Positions 8,366 to 15,916 of a stretch of DNA of 64,000 nucleotides are shown piece after piece. Numbering within the stretch: position 1 is the stretch's first letter; each line of letters starts with the position of its first letter. The notes beneath the pieces are model-generated. The model saw only the letters and a program-made list of their open reading frames with translations, ran no database searches and had not been told where the DNA came from. A program made the translations under genes and the position numbers. The stretch covers positions 1-64,000 of the forward strand of contig NZ_JABSNU010000018.1 of NCBI RefSeq assembly GCF_013266735.1, in the 5' to 3' direction. The stretch is from Pedobacter foliorum (GTDB lineage: Bacteria > Bacteroidota > Bacteroidia > Sphingobacteriales > Sphingobacteriaceae).

Positions 8366-9562
8366 ATGAATAGATTTAAATTTACATTAAGCATAAAAAA
8401 TATCGTTTTGTTCTGCAGTTTAGCAGGCTGGTTCACGAATGCTGATGCTCAGGATTTGACCAATATAAAATTTACAGCAACAGAGGATACTGCATGGACA
8501 AATTTATTTGTAAGAGAGGATGGGTGGTTTGGTGGCGATGGCATTTACAGTATTCCATTAAATGGCGTAGAATATGGCAAGCCTGAAGCTAAAAAAACAT
8601 TGTTTATTTTTAGCGATAGCATGATCGGGAAGATTAAAGATAGTAAAATGAAACCGGGAGCTAGAATGATCCACAATAGCGTGGCTGTACTAAAAGGAGT
8701 GAAGCCCGTAAAGGAAAATATATCTTTTTTTTGGAAAAATGATGCTAAGGATAGTGCTGAAACAGTATTTGTGCCAAAAACTCCTTTAACTGGCCCTAAA
8801 GATTATTACTGGCTTGGAGATGGTTTTGTCAATCAGGAACAAAATGATGCTATCTATATTTTTGGATACAGAGTAAAACAAGTTGGAGATGGTGCGTTTG
8901 GTTTTTCGGAGGTAGGTAATACACTGATAAAAATATCTCAAAAAGAGCAAGCCCCTTTTAAAAATTTTGAACAAAAGGATACACCTTTTTATTTGAGTGA
9001 GAGCAAAACGGAAAAAGAAATGGGATCGTTTGGTGCAGGTATATTTGTGAATACAGCAAAAGCCGGAGCTCCTAATCCTGATGGATATATTTATATTTAC
9101 GGCGTTAAGGGGATGGCTAAAAAACTGTTGGTAGCAAGAGTAAAGCCAAAGGAGTTTGATGATTATTCCAAATGGAATTTTTGGGATGGTGCTATTTGGA
9201 ATGCAGATATTACGAAAGCAGAAACGGTAACAGATCAGGTTTCAAACGAATTAAGTTTATCAGCATTACCTGACGGTAGATATGCTTTGGTTTTTCAGCA
9301 GAGTGGATTGAGCAGGACAGTAGGGATGCGTTTAGGGAAAACTCCGGTAGGACCATTTGGACCGATAATAAAACTTTGGGATTGTTCTGATGCATTAAAA
9401 GAGAAGTCGTATTTTCCATATAATGCTAAAGCACATCCTAGTTTATCTGAAAAAGGTGAACTTTTAATTAGTTATAATGTTAATTCTTTTGAGTTCTTTA
9501 AAGATCTTGATAAGGATCCTCAGTTGTACAGGCCCCGATTCATTAAGATTAAATTTAATTAA
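8366..9562 (+). CDS. Secreted DUF5005/DUF4185-like five-bladed propeller protein
   Basis: A 398-residue exported protein with a signal peptide (about 1-29, ending near NADAQ). Motifs resemble the five-bladed propeller folds of DUF4185/DUF5005 and GH43/GH32-like proteins: FIFSDSMIG, a following HNSVAVL, YWLGDGFV, and ELSLSALPDGRYALVFQQSG near the end. No catalytic triad can be assigned with certainty, so a hydrolase or a glycan-binding role are both possible. The ATG at 8366 is chosen over an in-frame TTG at 8348 because a -7 box overlaps the TTG. It is divergent from the GH30 gene and followed after 21 bp by an orphan FecR gene, probably in the same transcript. The function is an inference from fold-like motifs only. 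Confidence 0.68.
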   Translation: MNRFKFTLSIKNIVLFCSLAGWFTNADAQDLTNIKFTATEDTAWTNLFVREDGWFGGDGIYSIPLNGVEYGKPEAKKTLFIFSDSMIGKIKDSKMKPGARMIHNSVAVLKGVKPVKENISFFWKNDAKDSAETVFVPKTPLTGPKDYYWLGDGFVNQEQNDAIYIFGYRVKQVGDGAFGFSEVGNTLIKISQKEQAPFKNFEQKDTPFYLSESKTEKEMGSFGAGIFVNTAKAGAPNPDGYIYIYGVKGMAKKLLVARVKPKEFDDYSKWNFWDGAIWNADITKAETVTDQVSNELSLSALPDGRYALVFQQSGLSRTVGMRLGKTPVGPFGPIIKLWDCSDALKEKSYFPYNAKAHPSLSEKGELLISYNVNSFEFFKDLDKDPQLYRPRFIKIKFN

Positions 9563-9583
9563 GTCAGAAGAAAGAATAGAAAT

Positions 9584-10588
9584 ATGAATACAGAATCAGA
9601 AAAAAAGCCAATATTTTATAAAACCTGGGCATTTAGGTATTTAGCAATAGCTTGTCTCGCATTAATTGCATGTGCTGTTGGTGCACTTTTTTATAACCAT
9701 CATCCAAAACCACTAAAAGAAAACAGATTTGCTAAACGTGATATTCATGCAGGCAGCAGCAGAGCGACATTGACCTTAGCTGATGGTAAAAAGATTATTC
9801 TGGATGATGCACCCAATGGGATTTTAGCCCAGGAGTCGGGTTCAAGTATTATAAGAACAGGTACAGGGCAAATTACTTATGCTGTTAATGAAAAAGGGGC
9901 GGATGCTGATGTAGCTAAAGATAAAGGCGTTAACAGCCTTGAAACCCCAATAGGTGGTCAATATCAAGTGCGATTACCCGATGGAACTAAAGTGTGGTTA
10001 AATGCTGGCTCAAAATTAACTTACCCAGCGTCATTCCCTCCTAATAAAGCAAGAAAGGTAGAATTAATAGGTGAAGCTTACTTTGAAGTGCCAAAAATTG
10101 TAGCTAAATCTCTTATTCCAGGTAATGATACTACGATTAATGTGACTTTTATTGTGGTATCAGAGAAACAGAGAATTGAGGTTGAAGCAGCTCGTTTTAA
10201 CATTAGTGGTTATCCCAACGATGAATCTACAAAAACTACAGTATTAGAAGGGGCAGCTCAAATCAACTATTATAATCTTATCAAAGTAGATCAACAGTCT
10301 ACAATAGGTGTAGATGGTTTACAAATAACAGCAGCAAATCCTAAAGAGGCAGTTGCCTGGAAAAATGGACTGTTCTTATTTCAGGAAGAAAGTCTGGAAA
10401 CTATTATGAAAAGCATTTCCCGATGGTATGATGTCGAAATAGTTTATACTAATGATGCAGTACGTAAGGAGTTGTTTAGTTTGTCGGTTTCAAGATTTGA
10501 TAACATCTCCGCAACTTTAAAATCTTTGGAGAACACGGGTTTGGTAAAGTTCAAAATTAAAGGGAGGAAAATAACCGTTCTTCGCTAA
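9584..10588 (+). CDS. FecR-family protein with DUF4974 domain, short cytoplasmic end
   Basis: The protein has 334 residues. One membrane helix is at about 15-37, followed by a FecR periplasmic domain (ETPIGGQYQVRLPDGTKVWL at about 120-140; GEAYFEVPK) and a C-terminal DUF4974 domain (LETIMKSISRWYDVEIVY). FecR proteins normally relay a TonB-receptor signal to an ECF sigma factor through a cytoplasmic anti-sigma segment of roughly 80 residues. Here only about 14 residues precede the helix and no sigma-factor gene is adjacent. It may have lost sigma-factor control or act on a distant partner. It sits 21 bp after the propeller-like gene and has no SusC/SusD neighbour. Confidence 0.85.
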   Translation: MNTESEKKPIFYKTWAFRYLAIACLALIACAVGALFYNHHPKPLKENRFAKRDIHAGSSRATLTLADGKKIILDDAPNGILAQESGSSIIRTGTGQITYAVNEKGADADVAKDKGVNSLETPIGGQYQVRLPDGTKVWLNAGSKLTYPASFPPNKARKVELIGEAYFEVPKIVAKSLIPGNDTTINVTFIVVSEKQRIEVEAARFNISGYPNDESTKTTVLEGAAQINYYNLIKVDQQSTIGVDGLQITAANPKEAVAWKNGLFLFQEESLETIMKSISRWYDVEIVYTNDAVRKELFSLSVSRFDNISATLKSLENTGLVKFKIKGRKITVLR

Positions 10589-10881
10589 GTCTGGCATCTG
10601 TTGCGAAAAGCAACAGCGCCTAGGCCTCATCGAAGAAGGTGATTTTTAAGGAAAGCAAGGGGGCTAGTTTTTGAGATAGGAAACATTAATTATTATACTA
10701 TAATTAGTGTTGTACTTTACCGGTAGTAGCTTCAAGCTATTCTAAACATCATCGTATTATCCTAAGTAAATGGGCCATTTTTCCATGCTGTTTCCCTTAA
10801 ATTCAGTGTCTGAGATGGGGCCTAGGAACCATTTGCGCCCTTCAGCGCAATTTGTTCCAGCCCATGAACAGATCACTTAAT
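10589..10881. other. Convergent intergenic region with three hairpins
   Basis: This 293-bp stretch between FecR and cdaA has no convincing gene. It holds a 7-bp perfect hairpin with a GAAAA loop (10598-10616), a 12-bp AT-rich palindrome with one G-T pair (10682-10693 with 10700-10711) and a GC-rich hairpin TTGCGC/GCGCAA (10833-10838 with 10845-10850). The last one is followed on the plus strand by TTTGTT. They may provide termination for the two converging transcripts, but none has a full U-tract. Confidence 0.4.
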
Positions 10882-11673
10882 TTAAAAATCTTTATTGAGC
10901 AGTTTCTCCAACTCTCCAAATGATACGTTCATCCTTACCCTGCCTTGTTTAGCATAGGCAATTTCACCTGTTTCTTCAGAAACAATTACGGCTACAGCAT
11001 CAGTGGTTTCAGAAACACCAATCCCGGCCCTGTGACGCAGACCAAACTGTGGAGGTAGTTTGTCATTATCAGTTAAAGGCAGAATACAGCTTGCACTTTT
11101 AATCTTGTTCTCCGCAATAACAACTGCGCCATCATGCAGAGGGCTATATTTTTGAAAGATACTTTCCAGTAATCGCTTGGATATTTTTGAATCTATTAGT
11201 TCACAGCTATTAGCAAAAAGCTGGTCGTCGTAAAACTTTACGAATACAATTAAAGCACCTGTTCTGGATTTCTTCATGCTTTTACAAGCATCAATAATCG
11301 GTTTTATACGGATTAGGTTGTCTCGTTCTATATTTTTACTTCCAAATAGATAACCCCACCATGCTTTGTTTTGCTGAAGGAAAGTATTTTTTCCGATGAG
11401 TAAGAGAAAGCGCCTTATCTCGGGCTGAAAAATAATGATTAAGGCTATAATTCCTACGCTTATAAACTGGTTAATGATGGTAGAGAGTAAATTCATTTTT
11501 AATGCATCTACAACCCAGTGTATTACTAGTATAATAACCATACCTAGTAAAAGATTTACTGCGAGGGTATTCTTAATCAGGTTGTAGATGTAATAGATAA
11601 TTAAAGCGACAAGAATAATGTCTACCGCATCTGTAACTGTTACCTTTAAGAAATCAAATTCTAAGCCTTTCAT
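10882..11673 (-). CDS. cdaA: Diadenylate cyclase CdaA (c-di-AMP synthase)
   Basis: Makes cyclic di-AMP from two ATP, a messenger controlling potassium, osmolyte and cell-wall homeostasis. The product has 263 residues. Three membrane helices lie in the first 85 residues (about 15-35, 38-57, 65-83), followed by a DAC (DisA_N) domain with both active-site motifs: DGA at 181-183 (SPLHDGAVVI) and RHR at 213-215 (FGLRHRAGIG). A longer reading from 11730 is possible but would run into folP; the ATG at 11673 gives the family N-terminus and lies 20 bp after the folP stop. folP-cdaA is a common Bacteroidota pair. Confidence 0.95.
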   Translation of the reverse strand: MKGLEFDFLKVTVTDAVDIILVALIIYYIYNLIKNTLAVNLLLGMVIILVIHWVVDALKMNLLSTIINQFISVGIIALIIIFQPEIRRFLLLIGKNTFLQQNKAWWGYLFGSKNIERDNLIRIKPIIDACKSMKKSRTGALIVFVKFYDDQLFANSCELIDSKISKRLLESIFQKYSPLHDGAVVIAENKIKSASCILPLTDNDKLPPQFGLRHRAGIGVSETTDAVAVIVSEETGEIAYAKQGRVRMNVSFGELEKLLNKDF

Positions 11674-11693
11674 TAGTGCCAAGTTATGGTTTT

Positions 11694-12551
11694 TTATTGT
11701 TGCTGTGTCTTTTGGACTAAAGCTATGCATTCTACCGCAGCTTTTACATCGTGAACGCGTAAAATGCTTGCTCCCTTTAGTAGTGCTATTGTATTCAATA
11801 CTGATGTGCCATTTAGGGCTTCCTGCGGTGTTAAGCCCAGAAATTTATAGATCATAGATTTCCTGGAAAAGCCCACAAGTAAGGGTAATTCAAAGATGTT
11901 GAAATCTTCCAGTTGGTTTAGCAGTTGATAGTTCTGATCTAAAGTTTTTGCAAAACCAAAGCCTGGATCTAAAATGATATCTTTTGCTCCCAATTTTTGT
12001 AATTGAGCAAGTTTAGCAGAAAAATAATCTGTTATGTCTAATGCAAGATCTTTATATGCTGTTTCCTGTTGCATGGTTTGTGGATTGCCCTTCATGTGCA
12101 TCATAATGTATGGAACCTGAAGTGCAGCAACAGTGTCAAACATAGCTTCATCCAGATCGCCCGATGCGATATCATTTATGATATGAGCGCCCGCTTCAAT
12201 ACTTTCTTTGGCTACTTTGGCTCTAAATGTATCAATAGAAATTACTGCTTCAGGTAACTTTTTTGTGATGGCCTCTACTACAGGGACTATCCTTTTTAAC
12301 TCTTCATCAGTACTAACTTCTGCTGCCCCCGGACGAGAGGAGTATGCTCCGATATCTATAAACTTAGCTCCATCTTTCAGAAAGGCTTCTGTTCTCTGCA
12401 ATGCATCATCAAGGGAGCCAGCCCTGCTGCTGTTGTAAAATGAGTCGGGAGTTAGATTTAGTATGCCCATTACGCATGGGGAGCTGATATCTGTCAGTTT
12501 GCCTTTGACGTTTAGTGTAGTCTTTCGGTTTAAAAATGTATCTTTAGCCAT
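11694..12551 (-). CDS. folP: Dihydropteroate synthase
   Basis: Cytoplasmic folate-biosynthesis enzyme joining p-aminobenzoate to 6-hydroxymethyl-7,8-dihydropterin diphosphate; the classical sulfonamide target. The 285 residues carry all DHPS signatures: MGILNLTPDSF near residue 30, the GAYSSRPGA loop, INDIASG, MHMKGNPQTMQ, DPGFGFAKT and GFSRKSMI. The start is ATG 12551. It is followed by cdaA after 20 bp, so the two are very probably one transcript. The DUF1599 gene lies divergently upstream. Confidence 0.97.
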   Translation of the reverse strand: MAKDTFLNRKTTLNVKGKLTDISSPCVMGILNLTPDSFYNSSRAGSLDDALQRTEAFLKDGAKFIDIGAYSSRPGAAEVSTDEELKRIVPVVEAITKKLPEAVISIDTFRAKVAKESIEAGAHIINDIASGDLDEAMFDTVAALQVPYIMMHMKGNPQTMQQETAYKDLALDITDYFSAKLAQLQKLGAKDIILDPGFGFAKTLDQNYQLLNQLEDFNIFELPLLVGFSRKSMIYKFLGLTPQEALNGTSVLNTIALLKGASILRVHDVKAAVECIALVQKTQQQ

Positions 12552-12644
12552 TGTTTGAATACAAACTTAGATAAAATCTTTAAATGATTTAACTCTATTA
12601 GGATCCTGTATTAAAACGGATGTAAACTTATTATTTTAATCGTT

Positions 12645-13187
12645 TTGGCAACAAACACTTCACAAGAATTTGACTCGGTAATCGCGGTTTGTAAATCGCT
12701 CTTTTTAAAGAAAACAAATGACTATGGAACGGCATGGCGAATATTACGCCCGTCTTCTATAACAGACCAGATTTTCATTAAGGCACAGCGCATCCGCACG
12801 CTTGAAGAAAAAAAAGTATCCAAAGTAGGGGAAGACGTGGTTTCTGAGTATATCGGCATTATTAATTATTGCGCAATTGCTATGATGCAACTTGAACTTG
12901 GAGAAGATGATCCGTATGAACTAGGAGTAGAAAGAGTTGAAAAACTTTTCGATGAAAAGGTAGGTGGAACTAAAGAGCTTATGTTTGCCAAAAATCACGA
13001 TTATGGTGAAGCTTGGAGAGACATGCGCATCAGCTCTTTAACAGATCTGATTTTAATGAAAATTTTAAGGGTAAAACAAATAGAAGACAATTCTGGCCAT
13101 ACTCTGGCTTCAGAAGGAGTAAATGCAAATTATCAGGATATGTTAAACTATGCTGTTTTTGCTTTAATTAAGTTAGGCGTAAAATAG
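12645..13187 (+). CDS. DUF1599 protein with two internal repeats
   Basis: A 180-residue soluble protein of the Bacteroidota DUF1599 family. Two copies of one module are visible: KTNDYGTAWRILRPSSITD at about 23-41 and KNHDYGEAWRDMRISSLTD at about 114-132, each followed by a helix with [KR]xxRI/RVK. DYGxAWR resembles a nucleotide-binding all-alpha motif, so a pyrophosphohydrolase-like role is imaginable but unproven. The only available start in this frame is TTG 12645, because a stop lies upstream at 12612 and there is no ATG before residue 79. It is followed after 10 bp by the BT_3928-type gene, an order also found in Bacteroides. Confidence 0.85.
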   Translation: MATNTSQEFDSVIAVCKSLFLKKTNDYGTAWRILRPSSITDQIFIKAQRIRTLEEKKVSKVGEDVVSEYIGIINYCAIAMMQLELGEDDPYELGVERVEKLFDEKVGGTKELMFAKNHDYGEAWRDMRISSLTDLILMKILRVKQIEDNSGHTLASEGVNANYQDMLNYAVFALIKLGVK

Positions 13188-13197
13188 CTGGTAAACA

Positions 13198-14349
13198 ATG
13201 AAGAAAGCTGCATTAAACTTTTCAAGGATATTTGTTGGTGTCCTCTTTATATTTTCAGGATTGATAAAAGCCAATGATCCACTCGGATTTGGTTATAAAC
13301 TTCAAGAGTACTTCGAAGTATTTCACATGCCATTCCTTAGTGGTATGGCTACAGGAATTGCTATCCTGCTTTGTGTTTTTGAAATAGTATTGGGTGCTTT
13401 GTTGCTTTTTGGTTTTTGGCGTAAACAAGTAACTACCGGCTTATTAGTTGTTATTATCTTCTTTACTTTTCTAACCTTTGTTTCGGCAGCATTTAAAGTG
13501 GTAACATCATGTGGTTGCTTTGGTGATGCCATTCCTTTAACGCCGTGGCAATCCTTCTCTAAAGACCTTGTGCTATTGGCAATGATCGTTTACTTGTTTA
13601 AAAACAGGGATCGGATAAACCCGGTTACTAATGATGCCAGATGGCAAAGTGGCTTGTTTGCCATTGTACTTACTTTCTCATTAATGTTTAGTCAGTTCAC
13701 CTATAGCAGACTGCCAATATTAGATTTTTTACCTTATAAAGTTGGGGCTAGTTTACCTGAATTGATGAAAATACCTGCGGGAGCAAAGCCTGATGAGTAT
13801 CTAATCATGTATAACATGAAGAATAAGGAAACCGGTGAAACGAAAGTGATGAGTGATAAGGATTACCTAAAAACAGAGATATGGAAAGATGAGAATTGGG
13901 AAATTGTAGGTGAGCCGGAAAGTAAATTAATTAAAAAAGGTTATGAGCCTAAAATTAAGGACCTTCAAATAACTGATGCTTCGGGTACCGATTATACTAA
14001 AGAACTGATAGAGAACCCATATTATAATCTGGTAATTGTAGCTTACAATTTAAAAGATGCTAATGAGGAGGGGATGGCGAAGTTAAATGCAGTAGCATTA
14101 AATGCTACTGAGCAATTTAATATAAGGTCTGTATTGTTAACCTCAAGTTCAGCGCAAAATGCAGATGAGTACAGCAAAAGAATGAAGTTGTTTAGCGAAA
14201 TTTTTTATGCTGATGCCGTTCCTTTAAAAAGCATGGTAAGGGCGAACCCCGGTATACTCTTGCTAAAGAATGGGGTAGTCATTAATAAATGGCACTATAA
14301 TAATGTGCCTAGTTTTGACGAACTTGCTGAAAAGTATTTCGCTAAATAA
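13198..14349 (+). CDS. BT_3928-family protein: DoxX-like membrane domain plus thioredoxin-like tail
   Basis: The product has 383 residues. The N-terminal third has four predicted membrane helices of the DoxX/MauE type (about 5-25, 48-72, 77-98, 117-136), with a conserved SCGCFGD motif at about residues 102-108 that could form a redox-active cysteine pair. A hydrophilic domain follows the membrane part; its end (PGILLLKNGVVINKWHYNNV) looks like the cis-Pro and last strands of a thioredoxin fold. It is probably a membrane-linked thiol-redox protein. It lies in a plus-strand operon: DUF1599 10 bp before and the permease gene 2 bp after. Confidence 0.85.
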   Translation: MKKAALNFSRIFVGVLFIFSGLIKANDPLGFGYKLQEYFEVFHMPFLSGMATGIAILLCVFEIVLGALLLFGFWRKQVTTGLLVVIIFFTFLTFVSAAFKVVTSCGCFGDAIPLTPWQSFSKDLVLLAMIVYLFKNRDRINPVTNDARWQSGLFAIVLTFSLMFSQFTYSRLPILDFLPYKVGASLPELMKIPAGAKPDEYLIMYNMKNKETGETKVMSDKDYLKTEIWKDENWEIVGEPESKLIKKGYEPKIKDLQITDASGTDYTKELIENPYYNLVIVAYNLKDANEEGMAKLNAVALNATEQFNIRSVLLTSSSAQNADEYSKRMKLFSEIFYADAVPLKSMVRANPGILLLKNGVVINKWHYNNVPSFDELAEKYFAK

Positions 14350-14351
14350 TC

Positions 14352-15407
14352 ATGTTTCAATACGCCTTTAAGAAATTCATCTATGGATTTGCCGTTATGG
14401 CGGGCGTAATTGTAGTCGTTTTTATACTGTTTAATGTATTGCCAGGGGATCCGGCACGAATGACTTTAGGACAACGTTCTGATGTACAATCTTTAGAAGC
14501 TGTGCGTAAAGAGTTTGGTTTAGACAGATCAAGACCAGTACAATTCTTTCTTTATTTAAATGATCTTTCGCCAATAGGTCTTCATGATAATAATAAGGAG
14601 ACTGAAGAGAAATACCATTATGTAAAGCTATTTTCTATTGGTAATGATGCTGTTGCGTTAAAATGGCCTTACTTACGCCGCTCTTATCAAACTAAGCGTG
14701 ATGTAACTACTATTTTAACAGAAACTGTTCCTAATACTTTTATTCTGGCTTTTACTGCAATGATATTTGCGACCATTATAGGCGTTTTTTTAGGCGTTCT
14801 ATCAGCAGTTCATAAAGATACCTGGATTGATAAAACTGCAAATGCTTTTGCTATTTTGGGAATATCGGCCCCTTCTTTTTTCGCCGGGATTATTATTGCA
14901 TGGTTTTTTGGTTTTGTATTAAGTGATTATACCGGATTAAATATGTCGGGTAGCTTATACAGTTATGATCCTTTTGAGGGTGAGGTCACTACCTGGAAAA
15001 ATCTTTGGTTACCGATGGTTACCTTAGGTTTAAGGCCTTTAGCGATAATTGTACAGTTAACGCGAAGTGCCATGTTAGATGTGCTGGCTCAGGATTATAT
15101 CAGGACTGCCAGAGCAAAGGGCTTGGGCAGAAATGCAATTATCTATAAGCATGCACTTAGAAATGCACTAAATCCTGTCATCACTGCTATTTCAGGGTGG
15201 TTTGCTTCTTTGCTTGCTGGATCCTTTTTTGTAGAGTACATTTTTGGTTATAATGGTTTAGGACGCACTACAGTAACTGCCTTAGAGATGTCGGATTTTC
15301 CAGTGGTTATGGGGTCTATACTTTTTATTGCCTTTGTTTTTGTAGTAATTAATATTTTTGTAGATATTTTATATGCCTTTGTTGATCCAAGGGTAAAATT
15401 GGCTTAA
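14352..15407 (+). CDS. DppB/OppB-type ABC transporter permease, without its partners
   Basis: The 351-residue inner membrane protein is of the binding-protein-dependent permease family (DppB/OppB type). It shows the N-terminal helix and LPGDPARMTLGQR motif (about residues 29-42), about six membrane helices and the EAA loop that docks the ATPase (DYIRTARAKGLGRNAIIYKH, about 246-265). Transporters of this class need a second permease, two ATPases and a binding protein; none is encoded in this window. The gaps to its neighbours (2 bp each side) put it in an operon with the BT_3928-type gene and aroK. Long inserts in the first periplasmic loop are common in Bacteroidota homologs. The substrate is unknown; peptides are a family-based guess. 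Confidence 0.9.
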   Translation: MFQYAFKKFIYGFAVMAGVIVVVFILFNVLPGDPARMTLGQRSDVQSLEAVRKEFGLDRSRPVQFFLYLNDLSPIGLHDNNKETEEKYHYVKLFSIGNDAVALKWPYLRRSYQTKRDVTTILTETVPNTFILAFTAMIFATIIGVFLGVLSAVHKDTWIDKTANAFAILGISAPSFFAGIIIAWFFGFVLSDYTGLNMSGSLYSYDPFEGEVTTWKNLWLPMVTLGLRPLAIIVQLTRSAMLDVLAQDYIRTARAKGLGRNAIIYKHALRNALNPVITAISGWFASLLAGSFFVEYIFGYNGLGRTTVTALEMSDFPVVMGSILFIAFVFVVINIFVDILYAFVDPRVKLA

Positions 15408-15409
15408 GA

Positions 15410-15916
15410 ATGAAGATATTTCTGATTGGATTTATGGGTTGCGGTAAAAGCACTTTGGGTAAAAAACTGGCTGCAAAGTTGGGGTATGATTTTATAGATC
15501 TTGACCAGGTGTTTGAAGATCAGATAGCTTCTAGCATCGGAGAATATTTTGCTGCCAATGGAGAGGATGCATTTAGAGCTCTGGAAAGTAAAGTACTTAA
15601 AGAACATAACTATCCTTCAAACTGTATTGTTGCAACTGGCGGCGGGGCTCCATGTTATTTTGATAATATGGAATGGATGAACAATAATGGAATTACTTTT
15701 TATATAGAAATGCCGCCGATTGCCTTAGCCAAGAGATTGGAGAAAGGTAAAGAAAAACGTCCTTTGTTGAGAGATATGAGTGAAGAGCAGCTGATCAAAT
15801 TTATAGAATCGAAACTAACTGAAAGAGAAAGTTTCTATAAACGCGCTGCTTTAATCGTGGATGGAATTAACCTGACCCCCGATAGAGCATTAGCTCAGCT
15901 ATCTCAAACCTTCTAA
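15410..15916 (+). CDS. aroK: Shikimate kinase
   Basis: Cytoplasmic enzyme of aromatic amino acid biosynthesis that phosphorylates shikimate at O3 with ATP. The 168 residues are typical. Walker A is GFMGCGKST (7-15); the shikimate-binding DxD region is DLDQVFE and the central VATGGGAP loop is intact, followed by the RPLLRD lid motif. The start ATG 15410 lies 2 bp after the permease stop. Its last 18 bp overlap the 3-prime end of the convergent M28 peptidase gene, so the two transcripts collide here. Confidence 0.96.
   Translation: MKIFLIGFMGCGKSTLGKKLAAKLGYDFIDLDQVFEDQIASSIGEYFAANGEDAFRALESKVLKEHNYPSNCIVATGGGAPCYFDNMEWMNNNGITFYIEMPPIALAKRLEKGKEKRPLLRDMSEEQLIKFIESKLTERESFYKRAALIVDGINLTPDRALAQLSQTF

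Noticed and set aside
10598-10616. CTGTTGC/GCAACAG hairpin as a FecR terminator
   Set aside because: The 7-bp stem has no T-run after it; kept only as part of the intergenic description.
15404-15607. Minus-strand frame inside aroK
   Set aside because: It is a shadow of aroK; low-complexity translation and no promoter.
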